NCBI GenBank assembly: GCA_010909165.1
Contig: MU008203.1
Coordinates: forward strand, 186,001-250,000
Source of the DNA: Anthoceros angustus
Lineage: Eukaryota > Streptophyta > Anthocerotopsida > Anthocerotales > Anthocerotaceae
Length of the DNA stretch: 64,000 nucleotides
Direction: 5' to 3'
Shown in pieces: positions 43,668-56,376 of this stretch (position 1 is the stretch's first letter; every line of letters begins with the position of its first letter). Under the pieces are notes generated by a model that saw nothing but the letters and a program-made list of their open reading frames with translations, made no database searches and had not been told where the DNA came from. Position numbers and translations under genes: made by a program.

Positions 43668-45609
43668 ATGGATGTGGTCGACAAATGTGAAGATTGCAAG
43701 CGAGAGTGCGGCTCGTCGGACTCTTTTGTGGAGAGGACTTGTCGCGCGGAGGCTCGGGAGGAAGGACCAGTCATCGGACGCAAGACCTGTTCAGTGTGCG
43801 GGATATGGATCGGGAAACCCCACTTTCTGCTGCACGTCTTGGATGGTCGGTTGGCGGAACCGTTGGATCCGCACAGCATCGAGATGAAGCCTTCTTTGTG
43901 GAGCAATCTGCCCCAGGAGTGCTTGGAGATAATCCTGGCCAGGCTGCCTTTTGGCAGCCGCGTTCGCTTCTCCATCGTTTGCAAGACCTGGCAGTCCGTC
44001 TTGGCATCCTCAGATTTCAAGGGGTTGTGTGATTCCGTGCAGCCTCAACATGCATTCCCCGTCTGCAGCCTGCAATACAAGCCTGGTAAGTTGGCTCCTT
44101 GCAAACCGCGCTCTCTAAGGCCGTCGAAAATCCTACATTTGGAGCTTGTCAAGGTTGGCTTGTCCTTTCTTCCTCCCAAATTCCAAGCTTTCTATTCCTC
44201 AGACTACGTAGTGCAGGACGGGTTAGTTTGCATCTTCAAGGCTGAAAGACAGAAGCCTGAAAACCCTAAGGTTGAAGCTCAGCCTCTCCAGATGCCTGTC
44301 TCATTCAAATGACGCTGGGGTGGGGTTGGGGTGGAGATGGGAGTGGGCGTGGGGTGGAGATGGGAGTGGGGTGGCGGATGGGGATGAAGAAGTTGAGGAG
44401 GAGGAGGAAGAGGGGAGGGATGGAGATGGGGTTGGGGACGGGGACGATGAGGAAGACGAGGATGAGGAGGAGATGGGCGTGGGATTGGGGGTGGCAGATG
44501 GGGTTGGGGACGAAGAGGTTGCGGAGGAGGAGGAAGAGGGGAGGGATGGAGCTGGGAATGGGATCGGTGACGGTGACGGGGATGATTATGTAGACGAGGA
44601 TGAGGAGGACGAGGAAGGGGAGGCGGATGAGGACGGGGAGGAGGAGGATGATGCGGAGGATGACGATTCATTCAGGCTGTATGATAGAAATGTGGTAGGC
44701 AGCAGCATGGAGGTAGTAGGTACGAGTTTCTGCGTTGCCAATCCTATTATGAGAACTTTCAAAGAGCTGCCACCGGAGTTTGGCAAGGAAGATGACCTTC
44801 GTACCGACCGCTGGGCCAGAGTCCAGCTTGAGGTCGACGCAAGCGGGCACTTCGCCGTCATTGTTTTGTGTCACCGGAAAAGGAAACCAACTGTAACTAT
44901 CTACAGTTCCAAGGAAAATAGCTGGAAAGCCATGACCCTGCCCCATCAGCCACCTGGTTGTTCTCCAGGTTGCGCTACGACGCAAGCTTCTGGCCTCAGT
45001 ATGTTTTGTGCAATGGTAAACCGTGCGGATTTAGTCTGGGCAACTATATGAGAAGCCACAGTGTCAGAGGTTTTCAAAGGAACCGGCCATTCCAAGTTTA
45101 TGACGAATATGGGGACATGGAGCCAAGGGGTTATGTGGAATGTCTGTGCGTGGCGGGGCAGGGTTTTCTGCCTTGATCAAGACTATGAGCAGCTGAAGGT
45201 GGATTTTGGGGTTTGGGAGATGGAGGGGAGCCCATATATCTGGCGGAAGGTATCGTATCTGCCTGAGCATTTGCAGGAAATGCTCTTGGAACGTGTGGGG
45301 TACCGGCTGTGGTCTGGGGCGATGAGGTTCATCTTGGATGGAGCAACCCTGTTGGGTGATACAATGTGCTTCACTATTGCTACCCTCCATAACTGCACGC
45401 ACTTGCTGGGATACAACATTCCCGACGATACGTGGAGTGTCGTATGCAAAGGTGTGCGCACCTTCGTGTGGAGCAATTGTTCCACCTCTTCCGACCCAAT
45501 GATGTCGGTGTTTGAGAAGTTTCTGGTCAAATCCGTCAAGTGTGCATTCAGGCAGTTACGGACCTGTTGGGGAGCTCTGTCCAAGTTCTTATTTGAGTTA
45601 AATGGGTAG
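43668..45609 (+). CDS. F-box protein with acidic low-complexity region (frame broken as assembled)
   Basis: The start is ATG 43668. A Cys-rich N-terminus (CEDC, CSVCG) is followed by a clear F-box at residues ~82-120 (LWSNLPQECLEIILARLPF, then SIVCKTWQSVL). F-box proteins recruit substrates to SCF ubiquitin ligases through SKP1. The middle has a long Asp/Glu/Gly run (44380-44680). The C-terminal part resembles plant F-box/kelch-like substrate domains, with WARVQLEVDASGHF and IWRKVSYLPEHLQEMLLE. Small indels near 44306, in G-runs, near 44955 and near 45478 break the frame here, while the repeat at 46070-47599 is intact at several of those places. I therefore expect one functional gene and sequence errors. 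Confidence 0.75.
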
Positions 45610-46069
45610 AACCTCAGACCGGAGAGAAGTAGCCAAACTGTGGCAGAAGGCTGCCGATTGTCTCCTGCGAGGACTAAAGCAATCATGGTTGAGAACACCA
45701 AAGCAAAGAAATACTACCCACAGCTTCCTTATGCTACTCATACGCAGTGAACGGTAGGCCCCACCTGCCTGTGCTGCAAGTCGTGTTCCAAGATTCCACT
45801 GGAATTGGCCGGAACTGTACAGGTCACAAGCTTCGACGGCGATGGTGGTAGCAATCCGTCAGCTTAGCGAGCTGCTAACCTGGTAGAAACTACAGAGTTC
45901 GACCCTGCAACTGCCCAAAACGGCAGAGCGCAGCACCAAGGAGCGGAGGGCAGAGCACAAGCATCGCAAGGCCAGTGTTGCAAGACATCATCCGGCCTCA
46001 CGCGAATGCCGATATTTATTTTGGGACAGGAGAATCTATCTCGCCGGAGGCACTAAACCCTAAACCTTG
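43996..46069 (+). repeat. Tandem repeat unit 1 (F-box gene minus its 5' end)
   Basis: This 2.07-kb unit starts inside the F-box coding region (AGTCCGTCTTGGCATCC) and ends with CTAAACCCTAAACCTTGA in the 3' region. It is followed directly by a near-identical second unit. Differences are mainly one-base changes in G, C, T or A runs. Confidence 0.85.
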
Positions 46070-47599
46070 AAGTCCGTCTTGGCATCCTCAGATTTCAAGG
46101 GGTTGTGTGATTCCGTGCAGCCTCAACATGCATTCCCCGTCTGCAGCCTGCAATACAAGCCTGGTAAGTTGGCTCCTTGCAAACCGCGCTCTCTAAGGCC
46201 GTCGAAAATCCTACATTTGGAGCTTGTCAAGGTTGGCTTGTCCTTTCTTCCTCCCAAATTCCAAGCTTTCTATTCCTCAGACTACGTAGTGCAGGACGGG
46301 TTAGTTTGCATCTTCAAGGCTGAAAGACAGAAGCCTGAAAACCCTAAGGTTGAAGCTCAGCCTCTCCAGATGCCTGTCTCTCATTCAAATGACGCTGGGG
46401 TGGGGGTTGGGGTGGAGATGGGAGTGGGCGTGGGGGTGGAGATGGGAGTGGGGGTGGCGGATGGGGATGAAGAAGTTGAGGAGGAGGAGGAAGAGGGGAG
46501 GGATGGAGATGGGGTTGGGGACGGGGACGATGAGGAAGACGAGGATGAGGAGGAGATGGGCGTGGGATTGGGGGTGGCAGATGGGGTTGGGGACGAAGAG
46601 GTTGGTGGAGGAGGAGGAAGAGGGGAGGGATGGAGCTGGGAATGGGATCGGTGACGGTGACGGGGATGATTATGTAGACGAGGATGAGGAGGACGAGGAA
46701 GGGAGGCGGATGAGGACGGGGAGGAGGAGGATGATGCGGAGGATGACGATTCATTCAGGCTGTATGATAGAAATGTGGTAGGCAGCAGCATGGAGGTAGT
46801 AGGTACGAGTTTCTGCGTTGCCAATCCTATTATGAGAACTTTCAAAGAGCTGCCACCGGAGTTTGGCAAGGAAGATGACCTTCGTACCGACCGCTGGGCC
46901 AGAGTCCAGCTTGAGGTCGACGCAAGCGGGCACTTCGCCGTCATTGTTTTGTGTCACCGGAAAAGGAAACCAACTGTAACTATCTACAGTTCCAAGGAAA
47001 ATAGCTGGAAAGCCATGACCCTGCCCCATCAGCCACTCCGGTTGTTCTCCAGGTTGCGCTACGACGCAAGCTTCTGGCCTCAGTATGTTTTGTGCAATGG
47101 TAAACCGTGCGGATTTAGTCTGGGCAACTATATGAGAAGCCACAGTGTCAGAGGTTTTCAAAGGAACCGGCCATTCCAAGTTTATGACGAATATGGGGAT
47201 ACGGAGCCAAGGGTTATGTGGAATGTCTGTGCGTGGCGGGGCAGGGTTTTCTGCCTTGATCAAGACTATGAGCAGCTGAAGGTGGATTTTGGGGTTTGGG
47301 AGATGGAGGGGAGCCCATATATCTGGCGGAAGGTATCGTATCTGCCTGAGCATTTGCAGGAAATGCTCTTGGAACGTGTGGGGTACCGGCTGTGGTCTGG
47401 GGCGATGAGGTTCATCTTGGATGGAGCAACCCTGTTGGGTGATACAATGTGCTTCACTATTGCTACCCTCCATAACTGCACGCACTTGCTGGGATACAAC
47501 ATTCCCGACGATACGTGGAGTGTCGTATGCAAAGGTGTGCGCACCTTCGTGTGGAGCAATTCGTTCCACCTCTTCCGACCCAATGATGTCGGTGTTTGA
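46070..47599 (+). pseudogene. F-box gene copy 2, lacking the F-box
   Basis: Nearly identical to 43996-45540 but without the start codon, Cys-rich region and F-box, because the repeat unit begins inside the coding sequence. A one-base gain near 46600 shifts the frame in the acidic tract, while the last 275 codons (46775-47599) stay open and end PNDVGV. It is non-functional alone and is either a truncated tandem duplicate or an assembly repeat. Confidence 0.78.
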
Positions 47600-48865
47600 G
47601 AAGTTTCCTGGTCAAATCCGTCAAGTGTGCATTCAGGCAGTTACGGACCTGCTGTTGGGAGCTCTGTCCAAGTTCTTATTTGAGTTAAATGGGTAGAACC
47701 TCAGACCGGAGAGAAGTAGCCAAACTGTGGCAGAAGGCTGCCGATTGTCTCCTGCGAGGACTAAAGCAATCATGGTTGAGAACACCAAAAGCAAAGAAAT
47801 ACTACCCACAGCTTTCCTTATGCTACTCATACGCAGTGAACGGTAGGCCCCACCTGCCTGTGCTGCAAGTCGTGTTCCAAGATTCCACTGGAATTGGCCG
47901 GAACTGTACAGGTCACAAGCTTCGACGGCGATGGTGGTAGCAATCCGTCAGCTTAGCGAGCTGCTAACCTGGTAGAAACTACAGAGTTCGACCCTGCAAC
48001 TGCCCAAAACGGCAGAGCGCAGCACCAAGGAGCGGAGGGGCAGAGCACAAGCATCGCAAGGCCAGTGTTGCAAGACATCATCCGGCCTCACGCGAATGCC
48101 GATATTTATTTTGGGACAGGAGAATCTATCTCGCCGGAGGCACTAAACCCTAAACCTTGAACTTGTTCCATGGTTTTAACCTATTTCAGCTGGTGATGCC
48201 CTGCATCCCGCTGAAAGCAGCACCGAACAGACGCATTCATGTGCAGCTTCCCCACCTGAAGAGCCAGGCACAGAATCATCACGCTCCCCGTGTTACTGAA
48301 CTCATCAGTTTCTGCTCAACTCTCTCTTACCCACAGCTTGACTTTTCAACGGGAACCTCTCTGCCGTGGACGCTGGCGGCCATGGTGGTTGGGAGGGAGC
48401 GGCTGTCGATGTCGGGGCAATGGGATAAGGTGCAGAATGTGGTCACGTCCAGGGTGGATGTGCACTGCTACTTCTGATACAAGATGCCGGGTGGACTCGG
48501 AACTCGTTCGTCTTTCGCACGATGAAGCGCCCTTTGGGCTCACTGCTGGAAGGAGGTCCTAATAGAAAACTTGGAGTTGCAGTCGGATTGGTGAACGGAG
48601 AAGGGGGCCTCTGCAAGGCTTAGGCTCCTCCTCTTCTTGGATTTGAATCCGTCGTCCGTCCCGGGAAAAAGCTTGAAATTACTACCTTTTGTTAACGACC
48701 GTTGTGTGTAGAAGGACGCCCTTGCTCCTGTATGTATGTATGTATGTATGTATGCGGTTCAGCGTATGCTCACCATCACAGCGATTGCGATTGCAGCAGG
48801 CACCTCATACCCGAGGCCAGGGTTGTCTATTGTAAGAGTCTGCTCACGTGGAGGGAGGCCTGAGG
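47600..48865. other. Spacer after the F-box repeat
   Basis: 47600-48162 is the second copy of the F-box 3' region. 48163-48477 has an open frame ending VTSRVDVHCYF that could be a terminal exon, but I recognise no family and found no upstream exon. TATG is repeated six times at 48731-48754. The last 100 bp are the leader of the lumen-protein unit. Confidence 0.4.
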
Positions 48866-49629
48866 CTCTTACTTGTTTCTGCTAGTGTTATTACTTTAGA
48901 GAAAACTACCTCCCAACCTAACCATAAAACCACCTCATATATCACCATAAAACTCGAGAATATTACAAAAAAGGAGACAATCTGAATATTCGAGGATATA
49001 TCCAATACCCACCAGGTAGGCTCCTCCAGGTTACACTGGCGTCAGTCAGTGAAGCCAATTCTGGAGCCTCGAAGCTACAGCCTGCGCCGGAAACATTTGG
49101 TTAGCTCCCGGTGCCGTTGCTCCAGTCTGTGCTGTTGCCAAGACAAATGCTCTTTCCCTTCAGCCGGTGCCGATGCAATGCGAGGCCGGAGCTGTAGAAT
49201 TGTGCACCGGGCTAGATGACCTCACCTGCCGTTGTTGCTCTTGCAGGAGAAGGAAAAATGGCGCAGGCGCTGAGGGCGGCCATTACCACGATCCCGATGT
49301 GCACCCCTTGACTCCCGCCTACCAGTCTTGCCGCTCGCATCAGGCTGTGCCTAGGGCGCAGTTTTGGATAGTATGCTGCCAGAGCACTGGCCACGAAGCT
49401 CAGCCAGATGTTTCCAGGAGGTATGTTTTGGTCTGATACGCACATTGGCAGCCGGTGAGCGAGGGCTGGAGGATCGGTGCTTTCTGTTTATTGCTGGTGT
49501 TGCGTTTTGCACAGATCTTTGCTCTAGGAGGAGCCGCAGCTGCCGCGGGACTGGCGTTTCTCAACCAACCTGGAGGCCCAGGCCAGGAGGCAGCCTCCGC
49601 CGCCGACGGAGAAGAGGCCTGAGGCTCTT
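48866..49629 (+). pseudogene. Truncated first copy of the lumen-type gene
   Basis: This near-identical repeat of 49620-50385 contains the leader, exon 1 (ATG at 49258) and the start of exon 2. It jumps back to the start of the unit at AGGCCTGAGG, a stretch shared by both joined sequences. Exon 2 begins with one T fewer than the intact copy (a run of 3 versus 4), which would shift the frame. Not functional as written. Confidence 0.75.
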
Positions 49630-50015
49630 ACTTGTTTCTGCTAGTGTTATTACTTTAGAGAAAACTACCTCCCAACCTAACCATAAAACCACCTCATATA
49701 TCACCATAAAACTCGAGAATATTACAAAAAAGGAGACAATCTGAATATTCGAGGATATATCCAATACCCACCAGGTAGGCTCCTCCAGGTTACACTGGCG
49801 TCAGTCAGTGAAGCCAATTCTGAGCCTCGAAGCTACAGCCTGCGCCGGAAACATTTGGTTAGCTCCCGGTGCCGTTGCTCCAGTCTGTGCTGTTGCCAAG
49901 ACAAATGCTCTTTCCCTTCAGCCGGTGCCGATGCAATGCGAGGCCGGAGCTGTAGAATTGTGCACCGGGCTAGATGACCTCACCTGCCGTTGTTGCTCTT
50001 GCAGGAGAAGGAAAA

Positions 50016-50544
50016 ATGGCGCAGGCGCTGAGGGCGGCCATTACCACGATCCCGATGTGCACCCCCTTGACTCCCGCCTACCAGTCTTGCCGCTCGCATC
50101 AGGCTGTGCCTAGGGCGCAGTTTTGGATAGTATGCTGCCAGAGCACTGGCCACGAAGCTCAGCCAGATGTTTCCAGGAGGTATGTTTTGGTCTGATACGC
50201 ACATTGGCAGCCGGTGAGCGAGGGCTGGAGGATCGGTGCTTTCTGTTTATTGCTGGTGTTGCGTTTTGCACAGATCTTTTGCTCTAGGAGGAGCCGCAGC
50301 TGCCGCGGGACTGGCGTTTCTCAACCAACCCGAGGCCCAGGCCAGGAGGCAGCCTCCGCCGCCGCCGACGGAGAAGAGGCCTGAGGACGACCCGAACCTC
50401 AGTGCCTATGACGCCAGACTGCTGGCCAGTTACAGGCGCAAGGAGGCTTTGAAGGCATCCGTTGAAGCGCAAAGAGCCAAAGCTGCTGCTCAGGCGGAGG
50501 GCTCTCCTCAGGCCCAAGGGCTGGCCACCGTGAAGATCAAGTAA
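50016..50544 (+). CDS. Small predicted thylakoid-lumen protein
   Basis: Exons 50016-50179 and 50274-50544 (94-bp intron, GTATGT...TTGCACAG) encode 144 residues. Residues 1-~50 look like a chloroplast transit peptide (Ala/Thr/Ser/Arg). SRRRSFALGGAAAAAGLAF (~53-71) is a twin-arginine-like, hydrophobic lumen-targeting signal with A-Q-A as a likely cleavage site near residue 79. The mature part is small, with a proline run (QPPPPPTEKRPEDDPN), then a basic helical segment SAYDARLLASYRRKEALKAS. The lumen location is inferred from the signal. I do not recognise the family with certainty. Confidence 0.72.
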
Positions 50545-50649
50545 GGCTCCAAGAGCGGTTCACGGACGCAGCTCAAGCATCAAGATTCCACACAACTTTT
50601 TAGACCACCTACCTACCAAGGAAGAAAGGAGATTGTTCATCTAGGATAG

Positions 50650-53600
50650 TTAGTTTTCGTCCATTCTTATCACTCCTGAGACTCTCGAGCTTCTCACCAA
50701 AGGCAGGCTGGACTTGCTGCTTACCCGAGAGCGTTGGATGGGCACCAATGATCCCCATCTGCTATCCCGAGGGCTGTGCGATGGGGACTGTCCTAAGATA
50801 ACAAACGACGGATTCTGTTCTGCTTGGGCCTCATTTCGGGCAATGACTTCCTCGTGGACCAAGTAGTCGCCGCGGTCACCCTCAGGAGACTTGCTTGCTG
50901 GAGAAGACCTTCTTGGCCAACTGTAGCCTTGAAGTTGTCCCTGGGCATCAAAAGGCGTGAACATGGTACTTCGAGAGTCGTTTGTCTCTGAGCTGGTCGT
51001 CTGCACTGTTGCTGGCACTTCCGAGTCGTCTATCACGAAATTGGCTCCACCAGCAGACATGCTCACGGATGGTTGAGTCTTATGATGCTCAGCCCAATTG
51101 CGAGCGCGCCAGAAACGAAGCCGTTGTTTCAGTCTCACCTGCACGCACAAACCAGCATTGTTAGTCGATTGCTGCAAGACACCTTTGGAGGCAGGTGCAT
51201 TATCATGCTGCATGAGTCCATGAAGTGAAAGGGGTCGTTGAGGGATGTGATTACGATTTCTCTTCGGAGCTCTCTGTTGTCCATCTGGGCCACTGCAGAG
51301 GAACCCTTCCGTCCAAGGTCCTTGCTTCTTCTAGGCTTTCTCTCAGTCTGGAGAGCAGCATACGTTGCATTAGATAGTTCGACTATGAGCTAGTGCTGCA
51401 TGCGAAGTATCCAAAATAGCGAAACGTTTGGGGATCGTGAGGAAATAAAAAGGTACCTGCATCAGGAAAGGATCTGTTTGACACGATCGGTGTTTCGCTT
51501 GTCCACTCTCCAAAAGAATCTTCCACTCCAGAGCGCTACGTTGTGAGGTAATCCGTCTTCTATCGTCCTTCTGGAATTTGGACTTTGACTCCGGCTGCTC
51601 AGACAACGAGTACGTGTGCTCATCATACTCTGGACTCCCAACCTTAGTACCGGACTCGCCCTCAGAGCGTCCTTTGCCACGCCTCCTCCGGAACTTGTCT
51701 TCTGCGTCATCATCCTCCGCAACAGCTCCCTCATCCGCGTCATCGCCACCCTGCCTCCGTTTAGATTTCTTCCTCTTTGTTGCGATCTCACTAAAGTTTG
51801 GTCCGTCGACCTCAGCCTCTTCCTTGGGCTCTTCATCAGAATCCTCCAGCAGTTTTGAGACCGACTGGGACAGGTCGCCCAGCCGTTTCTCATCGTCGTC
51901 AACCACCCCCTCGCCCTCCTCCTCCTCCAAGTCACCGTCCTCAGGTTGCTTCCTCTCCAGCAACCTGGTATCTCGAGAAGGGGTGGCCTTCACAAGCGAT
52001 CCTCTAGCTGAACGAGTCTTAGGGGTCGCGCTGGCCGATGAGGAAATTGTTGCACCAGCACCTGGCACACTCCCCGTGTCCACATCCTCACCACCTTGAC
52101 GTTGAGCTTTCTTCTTACCTTCAGTACCCTCCTTGCCAGTGGTGTCAAGCTGCGAGGAGTCAGGTTGACTGGGTTCTTCAACCTTGGAGGCCTTCTTCTT
52201 TCGCTTTGGAGCATCAGCCTGATGTCGTTCATCATCTCCAGCACTTGCCCCTCTCTCGCTGCCCTTGCCAGATCCAGCCCCCTTCTCGCCGTCCTTGGAA
52301 GCTTCAGCAGCTATACGAAGGAAGAGGATCGTCGTTAAACCATTGCCATTTTGGAGGAATGCAGTGGCATGTAACAGCAGCTCAGCAACAGAGCACATTC
52401 ACCAATGGAGCACATACCACTTTCTTTGACGTCCTTCCGAATCCTTATATGTCTTTTATCCTGCGGACCACGGTTGATGTTAGATTACCTTCATGCACGA
52501 CAGACTTGGAACCGACGTCCAAGCCCTATGCTCCAGATCTTGGCACAACACATGCGAGGTCCGCATACCAGCTTCTGAGCCTCGGTCAAGTTCTCCGTTA
52601 TTTTCCCTCCCAGAACGTGGTACTCTTGTTCCTGTACCTCGCAAAAGAAATTTAGGTTGTAACTGCTAAGAAGGCATCAGACATTTCGCTTGTTCTGACA
52701 GACAAACGTGAATAAGAAAGACGTGTCACTACGAACCAGCATATGCATCCTCCTCAGAAACTCTCGCAGTCTTGCTTCCTGACCAAATTAACGGGCAACA
52801 GGTCAAAGACATGACGAGGCTGGGGAGCTACACCATTAGAAGCCTTATTGAAAAGCTGTCGGCAAAGAGAAGGAACCTCTGCCTCCCCTTCCTTGCCTGC
52901 TAGTTTGGTTGCAGCCATCAGTTCTGCTTGGCGATTCAGCATGTCTTGCTGCCGTCACAGTCATGACAAGCAGTCAGGTTCTGGCTGCAATGCAATCTCT
53001 AAGATACAATTATTTCAAAGCGGAAATTCAAAAGCGAAACCTTTCTGCTAAACGTGGACACTCGACGACTAGATAATGGACATTCCCTAAAACGCTAGAG
53101 GCAACGACGATCCACACCTCTTGTGCAACAATTTAGCCTCCGATGCATTTGACTTTGACGCTGCCTATTACCCTTTCCGAGTACAGACTTCCCAGGCGGT
53201 TGCGCAAATCTTCCTGCGCAAGCTGCAGGGCCATCGCGGGAGAAGATGGCAACCTCCAGTCAGCAGCAGTGCCATCAGCTTCCGCTTCCTTGTCCTTGGG
53301 CTTTGACGAAGGTACGTCGAAAAACACGTCTTCTTGAACGGAAAGACTTCCTGTCGGCAAGTAATGCGCCGCAATAAGTACACAACGCAGGTAATTCTAT
53401 AGTCCATTGGAGGGATGTCCCAGGTAATTCTACAGTCCATAGGAGATTGGATGGGAACGTAAACAGACGTAGACAGGGTGATAGTAGCAAATACCCAAAT
53501 GCTGAAGCCAACTGTGTATATCCCTAAGACCATTTGTCTGCTGAGAAACATTCATAGAGCCAGCCTGGAAACACATCCAAACAAACATGCGAGTCAGAAA

Positions 53601-54591
53601 GCGTTACAGCAGAAGACACTAAGCGTAGTCCAACGCAAGTAAGCTGAAGAGTGAAAGGGATCTTGCACAAAGTTTCAAAGTGGAAAACCTAAAGGATCCC
53701 AGAAGTTTACAAGCAGCGCACCAATCGCCTAGCTTGCTTCACATATTCGCTTGCTGTCGGCCTCTGTTCCTCCTCCACCTCCACATGAATAGAGCCCCGT
53801 GAGGACAACCTTCTCGCTTTAGGAGGCGGGGGCAAGGTGCTGTAAGTCTGGTCGTAGTCCTCAGTAGCCAGCTCGTGCAACATACTTAGCCTCACCCCAA
53901 GCCTGGTTGTAGAATCCTTGAGCTTGTCCATATACTGGTCAAGAGCCAGCTTGTTTCGCTTCATCGGATCCTCCATCCTCTGCCTTTCCAGGTCAAGACT
54001 AGATACCGTATCATACAGCAGCTCGTCGTCACTCTCCACAAACATGGTGTCGATAGGTATGTCACTGGTATCACAAGCTTCATCTTTGTAAACTCCCTTC
54101 CGCGGGGTCTTGCCCTGCCTGGGACTTCGGAAGCTACTTTCCCCGACGCTCCCCCGTCGATCTGACATGTGACCAGACAGCCCCAAGGACATCCTCCTCG
54201 GAATGTGAGCGAGCGAGCCAGCTCTCGGCCTAGGGCTTCGTCCCAAACTAGGCCGTCTCCCACGATACTCATTCGAATCTGGCTCATCTCCATTGCCATT
54301 CAGACTCGCTCTCCTCCGCCAATCATCAGGCACATTAAGCTGGCACTCCGCATTTCCCTTCTTCTCACCTCCACCAGCCTTCCCCTTCCCCTCCCCGCCG
54401 TACAACACAACCGGAATGGCATTCTTGGGAAGCGCGGACACCTTCCGGTTCGTGTTCACCACTCCCGTCAGCGAACTCAAGAGCATCGCACCTTGCTCCT
54501 TGAGGCTCGGAGGCGGGCCGCTGAACTTGGACCCCTTCCTCTCGCTGTTATACGGCAGATCCTGCACATCCAAAACATCCTCAAACTTCAT
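50650..54591 (-). CDS. Unrecognised 955-residue charged protein, nine exons
   Basis: Exons join with matching phases: 54591-53722, 53564-53531, 53350-53172, 52948-52784, 52637-52569, 52460-52418, 52310-51457, 51347-51183 and 51138-50650. The N-terminal third (exon 1) is Ser/Arg-rich with RRPSLGRSPRPR-type stretches and a helical QRMEDPMKRNKLALDQYMDKL segment. The middle is helical (exons 3-5). Exon 7 is strongly acidic and basic in turn, with several lysine/arginine clusters (KRKKK, KRKKSKRR, RRRRGKGR) that could be nuclear localisation signals. There is no enzyme motif or known domain. A nuclear scaffold or chromatin-linked role is a guess from composition only. Continuous phases over nine exons make the gene itself convincing. 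Confidence 0.78.
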
Positions 54592-56376
54592 CACACAATC
54601 TCAACAACCTCACCCGCCCCGGCCATCCACTCCACAACCACTCCCCCCGCCTCCATCATCAAAATTCAGCAACCTCCAATCTTTCCTCACCTCATTCCGC
54701 ACGCCGAAGAAGGCCTCCACAGCCTTCGCCTCCGGCGGCATCTCGCAAAGCGGCAAGGCAACCTTCTTGATTCTAATCCCCCATTCACTCGCATGCGTTT
54801 GCAGGTACAACCATCGGCAAGCGGACGTTACATACACATCCCTCCCTCGCCTCGCCTCTCCCACGCCCCCGCCATGCCCTTGGCGACGACGGTGCAGCGG
54901 CCGCTCTTGCGCGCTCGGGCGGAGATCGTGAGGAATGCGGCGGCTGACACCAAGTTGCGAAACGGGCCAAACCTCGAGCAGCCGGCAGGGCGTCATAAAT
55001 AGGCAGACGGGACCGTCGGCCCAGCGACGGTACTGCACACAACCGACGCTCGGGAAGGACGTGAGCCGCGATTCGTGAACGGTGACTGACCCCTTCCGGT
55101 CGTCAGACACCCCGAGGACGGCCAGGACCACGTGGTGCTTGCGGAAGTATAATGAACATGCAAGTTTGGATTAAGCCCACGTCCCCACTTTTACGTGGCC
55201 TGACCCCATTAATGCGCAGGTCCCACTCTCCCCTGCCTATACTGCATCTGACCGGCCTCGTGTATGTCCGCAATTGTGCCACCGGATGACCCCCTGAACC
55301 CGGGTGGCTGGTGAGACGTCGCGCCCCGCGAACGGAAAAGAAACGGAACGGGTGGCGTGTTGACCCTCCGCCCCTTCACGTCGCACGCTCGGACACGAAC
55401 ACACCACTTTGGCGCATCGCATATGCATCACATGTGCACCATGTACACACATACATACATACACACATACATTACACTACAAGCCATTCGTTACGGGCAC
55501 TGATGTCGGCGTCGGCGTCGGTCCCGTTCGCCGTTAGATTGTTAGATTCCAACATCCCAGGAGCAGTTACTCCTGCAACTCGCGCGGCGCGAGCGTGGCG
55601 TTTCGCCGACCGGCTCGTAACCGGCTCCGCGGCCTTACACGGACCCTACCCGAGCGGGTTGTGGTGTCACGCGGCCGTGAAGTCGCAACCGGGTTCGGAC
55701 TCCGGTAATTACAACGGACGCCTGGGAAGGGAAAGAAGGCCGTGGCACGCGTGGTCTCAAAAGAAGGGATTGAATAACATCCGATCTCGTTGATTTCATT
55801 GCAACGAGTCCGAAACATACCGGATATCCAGACAGTGTAATAAGCTGTATACAGATCTTTATGAAGAAAACAAGTAAATGTTGTTCATGATACACTTATA
55901 GATAGCCGCCTAATGAAGGTGGGGTGAAGAAGTTTGCTGTGGACTTGGCCCCATTACCAGCTCCCGAAATCGTAAATCCTAAATCGTGCTGTGGCTACCC
56001 AAACCTGTGCGGTGAAGAAAGAGAGTGAGGGCGCTAACTACAAAGGAAAATGGAAGTGGGCTGGAACAGCAAGAATAGAATAGTGTAAGAAATGTTCCGC
56101 AATGGGCAAGGGATAAAAAGGAAACTGGGCGAAGAAAAGGTAAATGAGTAATGAGCGGAAAAGCAAGAAGTGGGGAAGGAAGAAATTCATCTTTCCGCAG
56201 GGAGGAGAGCAGACCCTTGAGCTGGGCCTGGATCCCAGGCGGAATCGTGGGGAGGCGGAAGGGGAGGAATTGGGTGAAGGGCGGGGCGGGCAGCGGGGCT
56301 CGCTGGCGCCGGGAGCTGGTGGTGGTGTGGACGGGGGCCCCGGGGGATGTGAATTTGGAGGTGTGGGGATGAGTAG
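54592..56376. other. Long intergenic region between the 955-residue gene and the HECT gene
   Basis: It contains both promoters. A short plus-strand open frame at 54873-55001 is not convincing. An AC/ATAC-rich microsatellite lies at about 55445-55475. The GC-rich stretch at 56140-56376 directly precedes the first HECT exon and is probably leader. No RNA gene or transposon was recognised. Confidence 0.45.

Noticed and set aside
44279-44671. Pro/His-rich open frames on the minus strand (also 46344-46754)
   Set aside because: They are antisense readings of the F-box acidic tract; composition follows directly from the GAT/GAG/GGG repeats.
48163-48477. A terminal exon ending VTSRVDVHCYF as an independent gene
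   Set aside because: No upstream exon or family match was found; it is recorded only as an open stretch in the spacer.
54873-55001. Short plus-strand open frame beginning MPLATTVQRPLL
   Set aside because: Only 43 codons, no splice donor that extends it convincingly, and no homology I know.
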